NCBI RefSeq assembly: GCF_019443505.1
Contig: NZ_CP080377.1
Coordinates: 2,852,001 to 2,916,000, forward strand
DNA: 64,000 nucleotides
From: Janthinobacterium sp. PAMC25594
Lineage (GTDB): Bacteria > Pseudomonadota > Gammaproteobacteria > Burkholderiales > Burkholderiaceae_D
Direction: 5' to 3'
Below, one piece after another: positions 29,640-41,422 of the stretch. The notes under the pieces were generated by a model. That model was given only the letters and a program-made list of their open reading frames with translations, did no database searches and had not been told where the DNA came from. The position numbers were made by a program, and so were the translations under genes. Position 1 is the stretch's first letter. Each line of letters starts with the position of its first letter.

Positions 29640-30155
29640 ATGAAACAATGGTCATCGGCGCGCACCGCGTCATTGCTGGGCAAGCTCGCCTGCGCGGCGC
29701 TGCTGGCAGTGGCATCCACGGCACAGGCGCAGACAGTGGGCATGATAAACAATCAGCCGCTGAGCGAAACCTGGCTCAACGCGGGCTTTTATTCGTATCA
29801 CTTTCAGCGCGACAAGAACCTGAACGACAGCAATCCGGGCCTGGGCGCCGAATACCGCTTTTCCACGGTTGCGTCGGTCACGGCCGGACGCTTCTACAAT
29901 AGCGACCGCGCCTACTCGAACTACCTGGGCGTGTACTACCAGCCCATCAAGGTGGGCCCGCTGCGCATCGGCGCCGTCGTTGGCGGCTTCAGCGGCTATC
30001 CGAAGATGCGCGATGGCGGCTGGTTCCCGGCCCTCGTCCCCACCATCAGCTATGAATACCAGCGCGTGGGCGTGAATATCGCCATCGTGCCGTCCTACAA
30101 GGACCGCCTGTATGGCGCCCTCAGTTTCCAGCTGAAACTGAAGGTGTTCGAGTAA
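29640..30155 (+). CDS. small exported, probably outer-membrane beta-barrel protein
   Basis: 171 aa with a signal peptide (SLLGKLACAALLAVASTAQA, cleavage near residue 31) and a mature part of alternating strands: ETWLNAGFYSYHFQRDKN, NPGLGAEYRFS, YLGVYYQPIKVGPLRIGAVVGG, ending LKLKVFE. Size and strand pattern recall small 8-stranded barrels such as PagP/PagL-type proteins, but no catalytic signature is clear to me. AAGGA precedes the ATG. Stands alone between the TetR gene and a small membrane protein gene. Confidence 0.65.
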   Translation: MKQWSSARTASLLGKLACAALLAVASTAQAQTVGMINNQPLSETWLNAGFYSYHFQRDKNLNDSNPGLGAEYRFSTVASVTAGRFYNSDRAYSNYLGVYYQPIKVGPLRIGAVVGGFSGYPKMRDGGWFPALVPTISYEYQRVGVNIAIVPSYKDRLYGALSFQLKLKVFE

Positions 30156-30292
30156 CCGTTTGTCTTCGCCTGTCGCCGTTCGCTCCGCCATTCCTGCCAT
30201 TCGTCGCATACGCGATGCCCGGCAGCAAGGTTTTGCCTATAGTGGATTCATCGCCAGCCTGCATACGGCAGCGGCAACCACAGGAGAACGGC

Positions 30293-30562
30293 ATGAAAGA
30301 CATCAATTCGGCACCGGGCAGCACTTCCTTCAGCGCTTTCTGGAGCGAACTGTGCGCTTACGCGCACCAGGGCATGGCCGCCCTGCGCGCCATGTCCTGG
30401 CCCATGGTGCTGGGGTGCTGCCTGGGCCTGGCGTTCGTGATCACCATCTTGCCGCTGGCCATCATGCTGTTTGTCCTCGTCATGCTGCTGAGATGGGCAA
30501 GCAACAGCGACGATACGGGCGCGGACGCGAAGACGGCGAACGCTTCGCAGACGCCGCAATAA
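30293..30562 (+). CDS. small membrane protein, unknown function
   Basis: 89-aa protein beginning MKDINSAPGSTSFSAFWSEL with one long hydrophobic region near residues 36-66 (MVLGCCLGLAFVITILPLAI, MLFVLVMLLRW), likely a single or hairpin membrane segment, and a short polar tail. AGGAG lies 7 nt upstream of the ATG, supporting this start over upstream in-frame alternatives. No family recognised. Confidence 0.5.
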   Translation: MKDINSAPGSTSFSAFWSELCAYAHQGMAALRAMSWPMVLGCCLGLAFVITILPLAIMLFVLVMLLRWASNSDDTGADAKTANASQTPQ

Positions 30563-30722
30563 AAATTTGCGTCGTGGCAAGAGTGCAATGATTGTTCTAT
30601 GGCACTATGGATGGGCGCGGCACTGACGGGCATCAAACCCATCCCGATCGATGAGTTGGATAGGGAACGCCGCGCAGGATCCATGATCGAAGCTACTCCC
30701 CCACAGCCATAGGAGTTTTCTG

Positions 30723-31145
30723 ATGACCACGACAGCAAAAGCGACAACTGCGACGACCATTCCCTGCCTGCGCTACCGCGATGCACCCGCCGCCATCGAA
30801 TGGCTATGCAAGGCGCTCGGTTTTGAAAAACAATTGATCGTGCCTGACGGCAACGGTGGTGTCGCCCACGCACAACTGAGCTTTGGCAACGGCATGGTCA
30901 TGGTGGCACCGGCCATCGACAGCGACTATGGCCGCCTGATGAAACTGCCTGGCGACGTCGGCGGCGCGAACACGCAAAACTGCTACCTGGTCGTCAGCGA
31001 TGCCGATGCCGTCTACCGCAGCGCGCGCGAGGCGGGCGCCGAGATCGTGCTCGACATCAAAGATGAAGATTACGGCGGACGGGGCTTTACCTGCCGCGAC
31101 CCGGAAGGCCATATCTGGAGCCTGGGCACTTACGATCCATGGTAA
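30723..31145 (+). CDS. VOC/glyoxalase-fold protein
   Basis: 140-aa vicinal-oxygen-chelate protein with two beta-alpha-beta-beta-beta units: TIPCLRYRDAPAAIEWLCKA at the start and CYLVVSDADAVYRSAREAGA mid-protein, closing with GFTCRDPEGHIWSLGTYDPW. Resembles PhnB/YdfO-like glyoxalase-resistance proteins; no substrate can be named. AGGAG precedes the ATG. The stop codon overlaps an upstream in-frame ATG of the dipeptidase gene. Confidence 0.8.
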   Translation: MTTTAKATTATTIPCLRYRDAPAAIEWLCKALGFEKQLIVPDGNGGVAHAQLSFGNGMVMVAPAIDSDYGRLMKLPGDVGGANTQNCYLVVSDADAVYRSAREAGAEIVLDIKDEDYGGRGFTCRDPEGHIWSLGTYDPW

Positions 31146-31156
31146 AACGGAGAACA

Positions 31157-33946
<2,790 letters not shown>

Positions 33947-33960
33947 TTTGTTTTCTTTTC

Positions 33961-34026
33961 AACCCCAACAGCGAGATGCCGGGGTCGTACCCTCAGGGTA
34001 CGACCCCAGACTTTGCTTCTGGGTTT
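33961..34026. repeat. REP-like palindrome, copy 2
   Basis: Arms GGGGTCGTACCC (33981-33992) and its exact complement (33996-34007) around TCA, with an outer TGGGTTT arm ending at 34026 and an AACCC counterpart at the left edge. Compared with copy 1 the stem differs at paired positions (G to T and matching C to A), so base pairing is conserved. It lies between deoA and cdd. Confidence 0.8.
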
Positions 34027-34029
34027 AGT

Positions 34030-35352
34030 TTAAGGTCGAATGGTACGATAAATCACCGGATTGGCCGCCAGCGCCACCGCACTGATGGCATACGCTTCCT
34101 GGATTTCCCTGACGGCTTGCTGCGCCGCCGCTTGCGTGCGCGCGTGCACCATGGCCAGCGGCTGGCCAACGGTCACTTGCTCGCCCAGGCCCACCAGATC
34201 CGTCAGGCCGACGGCGAAGTCGATGCTGTCGGTCGGACGGCGGCGTCCACCGCCCAGGGCGACGACGGCCAGACCGATGGCGCGGCAATCGCGCACGTTG
34301 GCAAAGCCGGCCGACAGCGCTGGTGCCGGCACGATGAACGGCGCCTGTTCCAGGTGCTTGTCAGGATGCTCGACGAGATCCGCCGGGCCACCCAGGGCGG
34401 AGACCATGCGCGCAAAGCGCTCGGCCGCCGCGCCCGAATCGAGGGCCGCCATCAATTTCACGCGCGCTTCCTCTTCGGTGGCGGCCAGGCCGCCCAGCAC
34501 CAGCATCTCGGCGCACAGCGACAAGGTGACTTCGTGCAGGCGCGCGGGACGCGAACGGCCCGTCAGGTAATCCATGGCGCCGCGCACTTCCAGCGCATTG
34601 CCGGCGTATGGCGCCAGCGACTCGTTCATGTCCGTCAAAATCGCCGAGGTCTGCATGCCCGCGCCATTGCCCACGGCGACGATGCTCTCGGCCAGTTCCA
34701 CCGACTTGTCGTAGGTCGGCATGAAGGCGCCCGTGCCCACTTTCACGTCCATCACCAGCGCGTCCAGCCCGGCCGACAGTTTCTTCGACAGGATGGAGCC
34801 GGTGATCATGGCCACCGATTCCACCGTGGCGGTGACGTCGCGGATGCTGTAGAAGCGCTTGTCGGCCGGCGCCAGCTGGGCCGTCTGGCCGATGATGGCC
34901 ACGCCAACTTCCTTGACCACCTTGCGGAACAGTTCATTGTCCGGTACCGTGCAATAGCCGGGAATGGCGTCGAACTTGTCCAGCGTGCCGCCCGTGTGGC
35001 CCAGGCCGCGGCCCGAGATCATCGGTACGTAGCCGCCGCATGCGGCGACCATGGGGCCCAGCAGCAGGGAAACGACGTCGCCCACGCCGCCCGTCGAATG
35101 CTTGTCGACGACAGGACCAGGCAGGTTCAGCGAGCGCCAGTCCAGCACCTGGCCGGAATCGCGCATGGCCAGGGTGAACGCCACGCGCTCGTCCATGTTC
35201 ATGTCGTTGAAAAAGACGGCCATGCCCAGCGCCGCGATCTGGCCTTCGCTGACGCTGCCGTCAGTGATGCCGCGCACGAAAAACTGGATTTCCTCGGCGC
35301 TCAGCACGCCCTTGTCGCGCTTCTTGCGGATGATTTCCTGGGTTAACAACAT
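34030..35352 (-). CDS. deoA: thymidine phosphorylase
   Basis: 440-aa pyrimidine-nucleoside phosphorylase splitting thymidine or deoxyuridine with phosphate to the base and 2-deoxyribose-1-phosphate. N-terminal helical domain [20 protein letters not shown]; the family signature spans the KHSTGGVGD motif (phosphate site) and the [14 protein letters not shown] region (residues about 84-125). GGAG precedes the ATG. The bases released feed the pyrimidine operon at 17-27 kb and the sugar phosphate feeds deoB/deoC. Confidence 0.95.
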   Translation of the reverse strand: MLLTQEIIRKKRDKGVLSAEEIQFFVRGITDGSVSEGQIAALGMAVFFNDMNMDERVAFTLAMRDSGQVLDWRSLNLPGPVVDKHSTGGVGDVVSLLLGPMVAACGGYVPMISGRGLGHTGGTLDKFDAIPGYCTVPDNELFRKVVKEVGVAIIGQTAQLAPADKRFYSIRDVTATVESVAMITGSILSKKLSAGLDALVMDVKVGTGAFMPTYDKSVELAESIVAVGNGAGMQTSAILTDMNESLAPYAGNALEVRGAMDYLTGRSRPARLHEVTLSLCAEMLVLGGLAATEEEARVKLMAALDSGAAAERFARMVSALGGPADLVEHPDKHLEQAPFIVPAPALSAGFANVRDCRAIGLAVVALGGGRRRPTDSIDFAVGLTDLVGLGEQVTVGQPLAMVHARTQAAAQQAVREIQEAYAISAVALAANPVIYRTIRP

Positions 35353-35375
35353 CGAATAACTCCAATCATGAGATC

Positions 35376-35404
35376 TGGGGTCAGTCCCTGCGGATCTGAC
35401 CCCA
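35376..35404. repeat. REP-like palindrome, copy 3 (degenerate)
   Basis: Stem GGGGTCAG (35377-35384) pairs with CTGACCCC (35396-35403) around an 11-nt loop that can itself pair TCC with GGA. It is a shorter, diverged member of the family at 25805 and 33961, placed between deoA and the ALDH gene. Confidence 0.65.
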
Positions 35405-35426
35405 GCTTTGTAACGCTAGTTACTTA

Positions 35427-37808
35427 TCAGACGCCGTAAGGTATCCACACGTTTTTCACTTGCGACGCATGCGCCAGCACGGCACGGCCACCGCTTTGCG
35501 CGGCGCTGTACCAGTCGCGGCCTTTGGCGCCGCCGACCCAGGTGCGCTTCAGGGTAGCGGCCGACAGGCGCTCGACTTCCGCACAACCGTCAGCGGAGCC
35601 GTCATGGCGCCAGACGGCGTCGATGTCGGCGTGCGTGGCCAGGGTGCGCGCCAGTTCATCGGCGTTGCCGCTGATGATGTTGACGACGCCGCCCGGCAAG
35701 TCGGACGTGTCGAAGACCTGGTACAGGTCCAGCGCGGAGAGCGGATGCGCTTCCGACGGCACCACCACCACGCGGTTACCCAGCGCGATGGCCGGCGCCA
35801 CCAGCGAAATGAAGCCGAGTAACGGCGCTTCATTCGGGCAGACGATGCCGATCACGCCGACCGCTTCATTGAGCGCCACGGTGATGCCCTTGGTAGGCGG
35901 CTGGTGCGCCAGGCCGTCGTACTTGTCGGCCCAGGCGGCGTAGTAGAACAGGCGCTCGATCGAAGCCTGCACTTCCTTCTCGGGATTTTTACTGCCCGTC
36001 ATGGCGGCGATGCGGGCGGCGAATTCGTCGGCGCGCGCGGCGAGGTTTTCGGCGATGTAATACAGCACTTGCGCGCGGTTGTGCGCCGTGGCGCTGGTCC
36101 AGCCGGACGCTTTATGCGCCGCTTCGACGGCGTTGCGGATATCCTTGCGGCTGCCCACGCCCACTTCGGCCAGCAGGGCGCCGTTCACGCCAAACACGGG
36201 AGTGCTGTAGGCGCTGTCGGGGCGCGCCTGCTTGCCGCCGATGTACATCTTGGCCGTGCGGTCGATGGCGAATGGGTCGGCTGCCGCCGGTTTCACATTG
36301 GCCTTGGCCTTCGTTTCCACCACCGGCAGGGCCGGGCGCGCATCTTCGGCCAGGGCCGTCATGTATTCCAGCATGCCTTCGCGGCCGCCTTCACGGCCGA
36401 AGCCCGATTCGCGGTAGCCGCCGAAGCCGCACGCGGCATCGAACTGATTGGCGCTGTTGATCCACACCACGCCGGCCTTGATGGCGGGAGCGATATCGAG
36501 CGCCAGGCTGATCGACTCGGTCCACACGCTGGCGGCCAGGCCGTACACCGTGTTGTTCGCCAGCTGCACCGCTTCAGGCGGCGTGCGGAAGCTCATGGCC
36601 ACCAGCACGGGGCCAAAGATTTCAGCCTGTGCCACGGCGGCCGAGGTCGACGCGCCCGTGATCAGGGTCGGCGGGAACCACGAACCATCGGCCGGCAGTT
36701 CGCACGCCGGTTGCCACACGTCGCAGCCTTCGGCACGGGCGGTATCGACCAGCGCGGCGATGCGCTGGCGCTGCACGGGGTCGACCAGCGCGCCCACGTC
36801 CATCGATTTATCCAGCGGCGAGCCAAGACGCAGGTTTTCCATGCGCGCGCGCACCTTGTTCAGGAAGCGTTCCTGGATCGATTCCTGCACCAGCAGGCGC
36901 GAACCGGCGCAGCATACTTGCCCCTGATTGAACCAGATCGAATCGACCAGGCCTTCCACGGCGCCGTCGAGGTCCGCGTCTTCAAAGACGATGAACGGCG
37001 ACTTGCCGCCCAGCTCCAGCGAGAGCTTCTTGCCGCTGCCGGCCGTCGCGATGCGGATCAAACGGCCCACTTCGGTGGAACCCGTAAACGCGATCTTGTC
37101 GACGCCCGGATGGTTGACGATGGCCGAGCCCACTCTGCCGTCGCCCGTGACGATGTTGACCACGCCGGCCGGCACGCCTGCCTGCACGCACAATTCGGCG
37201 AACAGCATGGCGGTCAGCGACGTGAATTCGGCCGGCTTGAAGACGACCGTGTTACCGGCCGCCAGGGCCGGGGCGATTTTCCACGACAGCATCAGCAATG
37301 GGAAATTCCACGGCACGATCTGGCCCACCACGCCGACGGCGCGGTAGTCGGCAAATTCTTCCGACTGCAGCTGCGCCCAGCCGGCGTGATGATAAAAATG
37401 GCGCGCGGCCAGCGGCAGGTCGATATCGCGCGTTTCGCGGATGGTCTTGCCGTTATCCAGGGTTTCCAGCACGGCGAACAGGCGCGAATGCCTTTGCAGC
37501 AAACGGGCCAGCGCGTACATGACTTTCGCGCGGCCGTGGCCACCCATGCCCTGCCATACGGGCAGCGCGCGGCGCGCCGCTGCCACGGCGCGTTCCACGT
37601 CCGCGTCGGTGGCTTGCGTCAGTTCCGCCAGCTGCGTGCCATCGGCAGGATTGGTCGAGGCGAACAGCTCGGCCGGCTCGCTCCAGGCATTGTCGATGAA
37701 CAGACCGAATGTGCGCTGGTGGCCATCGAGCCACGCTTGCGCTTCTTTTTGACTTTCGGGAGCAGGGCCGTAGTCCATAGTAGTGAGAATCTCGTTAATT
37801 GTTGGCAT
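35427..37808 (-). CDS. double-domain aldehyde dehydrogenase (ALDH16-like)
   Basis: 793-aa protein with two ALDH modules. The first (about residues 30-480) is complete: GQIVPWNFPLLMLSWK, general base E265 in LELGGKSPF, nucleophile C299 in FNQGQVCCAGSR. The second (about 500-793) keeps the NAD-fold part (GVIGIVCPNEAPLLGFISLV) but has no recognisable catalytic Cys or Glu motif, as in ALDH16 family proteins where only one half is active. Between deoC and deoA, it most likely oxidises the acetaldehyde that DeoC releases to acetate. It is 12 nt from deoC. Confidence 0.85.
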   Translation of the reverse strand: MPTINEILTTMDYGPAPESQKEAQAWLDGHQRTFGLFIDNAWSEPAELFASTNPADGTQLAELTQATDADVERAVAAARRALPVWQGMGGHGRAKVMYALARLLQRHSRLFAVLETLDNGKTIRETRDIDLPLAARHFYHHAGWAQLQSEEFADYRAVGVVGQIVPWNFPLLMLSWKIAPALAAGNTVVFKPAEFTSLTAMLFAELCVQAGVPAGVVNIVTGDGRVGSAIVNHPGVDKIAFTGSTEVGRLIRIATAGSGKKLSLELGGKSPFIVFEDADLDGAVEGLVDSIWFNQGQVCCAGSRLLVQESIQERFLNKVRARMENLRLGSPLDKSMDVGALVDPVQRQRIAALVDTARAEGCDVWQPACELPADGSWFPPTLITGASTSAAVAQAEIFGPVLVAMSFRTPPEAVQLANNTVYGLAASVWTESISLALDIAPAIKAGVVWINSANQFDAACGFGGYRESGFGREGGREGMLEYMTALAEDARPALPVVETKAKANVKPAAADPFAIDRTAKMYIGGKQARPDSAYSTPVFGVNGALLAEVGVGSRKDIRNAVEAAHKASGWTSATAHNRAQVLYYIAENLAARADEFAARIAAMTGSKNPEKEVQASIERLFYYAAWADKYDGLAHQPPTKGITVALNEAVGVIGIVCPNEAPLLGFISLVAPAIALGNRVVVVPSEAHPLSALDLYQVFDTSDLPGGVVNIISGNADELARTLATHADIDAVWRHDGSADGCAEVERLSAATLKRTWVGGAKGRDWYSAAQSGGRAVLAHASQVKNVWIPYGV

Positions 37809-37820
37809 GACGATTGTTCT

Positions 37821-38780
37821 TTAAGGTTGTGCGTGACGATGATTGGCCGAGTAGCTGCCGGTGACGTAGTGCTCGAGCTGGCGCTCGATATCGGTCAGCA
37901 GGCTGGAAGCGCCGATGCGGAACAGGTGCGGCTGCAACCATTCGTTGCCCAGTTCTTCCTTCATCAGGGTCAGGTATTGCAGCGCGCTCTTGGCCGAGCT
38001 GACGCCGCCGGCCGGCTTGAAGCCCACCTGGAAACCCGTCTGCTCGTGGTATTCGCGGATCGTGCGCACCATCGTCAGGGCCACGGGAATGGTGGCGTTG
38101 ACGCTTTCCTTGCCGGTGGATGTCTTGATGAAATCGGCACCGGCCATCATGCACACCCACGACGCCTTGGCCACGTTTTCCATGGTCAGCAAGTCGCCCG
38201 TGGCGAGAATCGCCTTCACGTGCGCTTCGCCGCAAGCCTTGCGGTAAGCGAGCATTTCGTCGTACAGCACTTGCCAGTTGCCGTTCAGGACATGCTGGCG
38301 CGTGATGACGATATCGATTTCCGAAGCACCGGCGGCGACCGACAGTTCGATCTCGCGCAGCTTCGTTTCCATGTTCGTCAAGCCCGCCGGGAAGGCGGTC
38401 GACACGGCAGCGATAGGCAAACGGCCCTGGATGACTTTCACGGCCGGCTGAATCATCTCGTGGTACACGCACACGGCGCCGGTGCTCAGCTGCGTCAGGC
38501 CCAGTGCATCCATCAGGTCGGCGCGCAGCGGGCGCATGGCCTTCATGCACAGGCGTTCCACGCGGCCCGGCGTATCGTCGCCGCCCAGGGTGGTCAGGTC
38601 GATCATCTGGATGGCTTTCACCAGCCAGGCGGCCTGGTATTCCTTTTTCACCGTACGGCGGTTCGCCAGGCTGGCCGCGCGGCGGTCCGTCGCGGCGCGG
38701 TTGACGCGGATCTGGTTGATCCAGCCCAGGTCGAGGCCAACGGCCTCGTTACGCTTGAATTCGGGGTGCATGAGTGTCAT
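37821..38780 (-). CDS. deoC: deoxyribose-phosphate aldolase
   Basis: 319-aa class-I aldolase cleaving 2-deoxyribose-5-phosphate to glyceraldehyde-3-phosphate and acetaldehyde. Active-site pieces: ASEIDIVITR (Asp), HVKAILATG (Lys), and the Schiff-base lysine in DFIKTSTGKE, then GFKPAGGVSS for phosphate. Longer than E. coli DeoC (about 260 aa) because of an N-terminal extension, as in the eukaryote-like subgroup. The ATG overlaps the deoB stop by 4 nt. Confidence 0.94.
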   Translation of the reverse strand: MTLMHPEFKRNEAVGLDLGWINQIRVNRAATDRRAASLANRRTVKKEYQAAWLVKAIQMIDLTTLGGDDTPGRVERLCMKAMRPLRADLMDALGLTQLSTGAVCVYHEMIQPAVKVIQGRLPIAAVSTAFPAGLTNMETKLREIELSVAAGASEIDIVITRQHVLNGNWQVLYDEMLAYRKACGEAHVKAILATGDLLTMENVAKASWVCMMAGADFIKTSTGKESVNATIPVALTMVRTIREYHEQTGFQVGFKPAGGVSSAKSALQYLTLMKEELGNEWLQPHLFRIGASSLLTDIERQLEHYVTGSYSANHRHAQP

Positions 38781-39970
38781 AACAAGCTGGTTCCATTAGC
38801 AAGTGGTGGTACGCCAAGGTGCTTGGCGAGGGTTTGGCCAATATCGGAGAAGGTCTCGGAAATGCCCAGCGCGCGCGGGGCGACGCCAGGGCCGAAGAAG
38901 ATCATCGGAATGTGTTCGCGGGTGTGGTCGGAGCCGTGCCAGGTGGGGTCGCAGCCATGGTCGGCGGTGATCACGACCAGGTCGCCTTCCTTCAGCTTGG
39001 CCATGAATTCCGGCAGGCGACCATCCATTTCGCGCAGCGCGTCGGCATAGCCTTCGACGTTGCGGCGGTGGCCGAACGCCTGGTCGAAATCGACGAAGTT
39101 CACGAAGGTGAGCGACTTGTCCTGCACTTCATCGGCCGTCTTCAACAGCGCTTCGAACAGCGCCATATTGTCGACGCCCTTGACGACTCTGGAAATGCCC
39201 TGGGTGGCGAAAATGTCGCTGATCTTGCCCAGGCCGACGACTTCGCCGCCCGCATCCTTGACGTGGTCGAGCAGGGTCTTGCTTGGCGGCGCCACCGCAT
39301 AGTCGTGGCGGTTGGAAGTGCGCGTGTAGTTGCCATTGCTGCCCGTGAACGGGCGGGCGATGACGCGGCCGATGTTGTACGGTTCGACCAGCTTGAAGGC
39401 CATTTCGCACACTGCGTACAGACGCTCGAGGCCGAACGATTCTTCGTGCGCGGCGATCTGCATCACCGAGTCGCCCGAGGTATAGATAATCAGCTTGCCG
39501 GTGGCGACATGTTCATCGCCATGCTTGTTGATGATGTCCGTGCCCGAGGCGTGGCAGTCGCCGAGGAAGCCGGGCACGCCCGACAGGGCTTTCAGTTTGT
39601 CGGTCAGGTCGGCCGGGAACGACGGCGTGGTGCGGGGAAAATATCCCCAGTCGAATTCGACGGGCACGCCGGCGATTTCCCAGTGGCCGCTCTGCGTGTC
39701 CTTGCCGGTGGAGCGCTCGCGCGCCGCGCCGTAGGCGCCGGTAAAGCCGTCGCGCTGGTCGAAGCCGGTGGCCCATTCGCCACTGGCCAGGTGCGCCGCG
39801 GCGCCCAGGCCCAGGCGTTCCATGTTCGGGAGTTTCAAGGTCTTGCCGCTTTTGGCGACAGTGCTGGCAATGTGGCCAAAGGTATTGGCACCTGCGTCGC
39901 CATACTTGGCGGCGTCTGGCGTCGCGCCAAGGCCGAAGGAATCAAGCAGGAGGATAAATGCGCGTGACAT
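38777..39970 (-). CDS. deoB: phosphopentomutase
   Basis: 397-aa alkaline-phosphatase-superfamily mutase converting (deoxy)ribose-1-phosphate to the 5-phosphate. Landmarks: MSRAFILLLDSFGLGATPDA (metal Asp near residue 10), STGKDTQSGHWEIAG (catalytic Thr region about 85-95), and VITADHGCDPTWHGSDHTREH near the C-terminus with the remaining Mn ligands. Start ATG 39970 matches the family N-terminus. Overlaps deoC by 4 nt. Confidence 0.95.
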   Translation of the reverse strand: MSRAFILLLDSFGLGATPDAAKYGDAGANTFGHIASTVAKSGKTLKLPNMERLGLGAAAHLASGEWATGFDQRDGFTGAYGAARERSTGKDTQSGHWEIAGVPVEFDWGYFPRTTPSFPADLTDKLKALSGVPGFLGDCHASGTDIINKHGDEHVATGKLIIYTSGDSVMQIAAHEESFGLERLYAVCEMAFKLVEPYNIGRVIARPFTGSNGNYTRTSNRHDYAVAPPSKTLLDHVKDAGGEVVGLGKISDIFATQGISRVVKGVDNMALFEALLKTADEVQDKSLTFVNFVDFDQAFGHRRNVEGYADALREMDGRLPEFMAKLKEGDLVVITADHGCDPTWHGSDHTREHIPMIFFGPGVAPRALGISETFSDIGQTLAKHLGVPPLANGTSLL

Positions 39971-40103
39971 GATAAGGCTCGCTTTATGGAGTGATGCGGA
40001 ATGATGCGGACAGTGTAGGCCGGATTTTCCCGGCCTGCCGCGCGGCAGCGCCGGTGGCCGGCGCGCCGCTACTGCGTAAAAAAAAACGTTTTGCAACGCC
40101 GGA

Positions 40104-40205
40104 CAAAACCGTGGCGAGCGGCAGTGAGTTGTGGCCGAGAAGCGCAACTGTGCTTTAGCACAGTGAGCATCGCAAGCCGCAAATCGCGACGCGCAGCAGG
40201 TTTTG
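40104..40205. repeat. 102-bp element with terminal inverted repeats and central palindrome
   Basis: The 245-bp gap between deoB and the phosphorylase gene holds CAAAACC at 40104-40110 and GGTTTTG at 40199-40205, enclosing a perfect 8-bp dyad ACTGTGCT/AGCACAGT (40147-40164). The central hairpin could slow transcription leaving the phosphorylase gene, but there is no T-run. The architecture looks like a small dispersed palindromic repeat; only one copy is in this window. Upstream, 39971-40103 shows only local GC-rich inverted repeats. Confidence 0.45.
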
Positions 40206-40215
40206 ACAGGTGTTC

Positions 40216-41055
40216 TTAGGCTTGCGGCTTTTCAGCAACCTTGGCCAGGAAAGCCAGGATCAGCTTGACCAGGTCTTTCGCGCCGATGGCCGCGTATTTC
40301 AGGGTTTGCTCGTGCGACAGGGCGAATGGCGACATGCCTTCGGCCAGGTTGGTGATGACGGACACGCCCACCACTTTCAGGTCGCAATGGCGGGCCGAGA
40401 CCACTTCCGGCACCACGGACATGCCGACCGTGTCGGCGCCCAGGCGGGCCATCATGCGGATTTCCGCGGCCGTCTCGAAGTTCGGGCCAGGGTAGGCGAC
40501 GAATACGCCTTCGTGCAGGGTGATGCCATTCGCGGCCGCCGTGTCCTTGACTTGCTGGCGCAGTTCGGCGTCATAGGCGTTGGCCATGCTGAAGAAACGC
40601 GGGCCGAAGCGGTCGTCGTTCGGGCCGACCATCGGCGTGCCTGGCAGCAGGTTGATATGGTCGCTGATGGCCACCAGGCTGCCGGCATCCACTTCAGGGC
40701 GCAGGGAACCGGCGGCGTTGGTGACGAACAGCATTTCGCAGCCCAGCAGCTTCAGGGTGCGGATGGCGCTCGTCATCACGCCCATGCCATAACCTTCATA
40801 GAAGTGGCCACGGCCCTTCATGCAGACGACGGCGACGCCCGACAGGGTACCGACCACCAGTTCGCCCGCATGGCCGTGCACGGTGCTGATCGGGAAGCCT
40901 GGCAATTCGTCAAAGCTGATGCTGACGGCGTCCGTCATTTGCTCGGCCAACACGCCCAGGCCGGAGCCGAGGATCATCGCCACGCGCGGCTTGAAATTTT
41001 CAGGAGCGCGGGCGCGGATGATTTCGGCGGCGTGGAAAGGGGTGTTGTTCGACAT
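40216..41055 (-). CDS. purine nucleoside phosphorylase (PNP-II / xanthosine-inosine type)
   Basis: 279-aa trimeric-type purine nucleoside phosphorylase splitting inosine, guanosine or xanthosine into base and (deoxy)ribose-1-phosphate. Motifs: MILGSGLGVLAEQ (phosphate), VHGHAGELVVG, MKGRGHFYEGYGM, and FVTNAAGSLRPEVDAGSLVAISDHI. Start ATG 41055 with AGAGG upstream; an in-frame ATG at 41112 would add 19 residues. Probably the first gene of a deo-type transcript from the composite promoter at 41188-41258. Released guanine and hypoxanthine link to GuaD and xanthine dehydrogenase. Confidence 0.92.
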   Translation of the reverse strand: MSNNTPFHAAEIIRARAPENFKPRVAMILGSGLGVLAEQMTDAVSISFDELPGFPISTVHGHAGELVVGTLSGVAVVCMKGRGHFYEGYGMGVMTSAIRTLKLLGCEMLFVTNAAGSLRPEVDAGSLVAISDHINLLPGTPMVGPNDDRFGPRFFSMANAYDAELRQQVKDTAAANGITLHEGVFVAYPGPNFETAAEIRMMARLGADTVGMSVVPEVVSARHCDLKVVGVSVITNLAEGMSPFALSHEQTLKYAAIGAKDLVKLILAFLAKVAEKPQA

Positions 41056-41187
41056 GGTTATCCTCTGATTGACTAATGATGATGGTTGCTGCCTGCGCGG
41101 CGGAGTACGCAAAGTATCGCACCCAGGTATCGGGTATGTATGGGTGTTGCTGGACTATCCAGATGCGTATTGCCTTTATTTGCCGCC

Positions 41188-41258
41188 ACTATGCATCAAA
41201 CGGAATATGTATGGCAAATACCATTTTTCTTGCCCATTTATACAATTCAAATATAAAT
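41188..41258 (-). promoter_or_regulatory. composite nucleoside-regulon promoter, copy A
   Basis: Read leftward: inverted repeat ATTTATA-N9-TATAAAT (41236-41258), 18 bp, TTGCCA (41212-41217), 18 bp, CATAGT (41188-41193). A second small dyad GTAT-N5-ATAC overlaps the -35 box. It points at the phosphorylase/deo genes with about 125 nt of leader. The same architecture recurs at 44605-44675 and 59677-59746. The dyad centre near -65 contains T-N11-A, as for LysR activators. Confidence 0.7.
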
Positions 41259-41347
41259 GGCCGATATTATAGTCGAGGCTAGCCCAGGCCTGCCATGCCC
41301 GGGAAATCCATGCATACAAGCTCCATACGAAGGTTTTTCAACCCTGC

Positions 41348-41402
41348 TTGACACCGGCTTGACACCAGCAAGACAAATGTTTAAAGTCGCAAACAAATGT
41401 TT
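41348..41402 (+). promoter_or_regulatory. psuK promoter with tandem operators
   Basis: TTGACA (41359-41364), 17 bp and TAAAGT (41382-41387) form a plausible promoter; a second TTGACA lies at 41348-41353 in a 10-bp direct repeat. Two copies of A(A/G)ACA-AA-TGTTT occupy 41371-41382 (within the spacer) and 41391-41402 (around the start site), exactly 20 bp apart. This is a repressor-like layout, possibly read by the HTH domain of the kinase itself. The rest of the 41056-41422 gap holds promoter copy A and no gene I can support. Confidence 0.6.
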
Positions 41403-41422
41403 ATCCCTTCAGTGAAAACCTT

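Noticed and set aside
34030..35352. A horizontally acquired island or prophage around the nucleoside genes
   Set aside because: No integrase, transposase or tRNA attachment site is visible, and base composition and codon style look uniform with the neighbours.
35904..39050. A plus-strand frame of more than 1000 codons opposite the ALDH and deoC genes
   Set aside because: Same explanation: GC-rich codon bias leaves the antisense frame open; the His/Arg/Gln-rich translation has no recognisable protein features.
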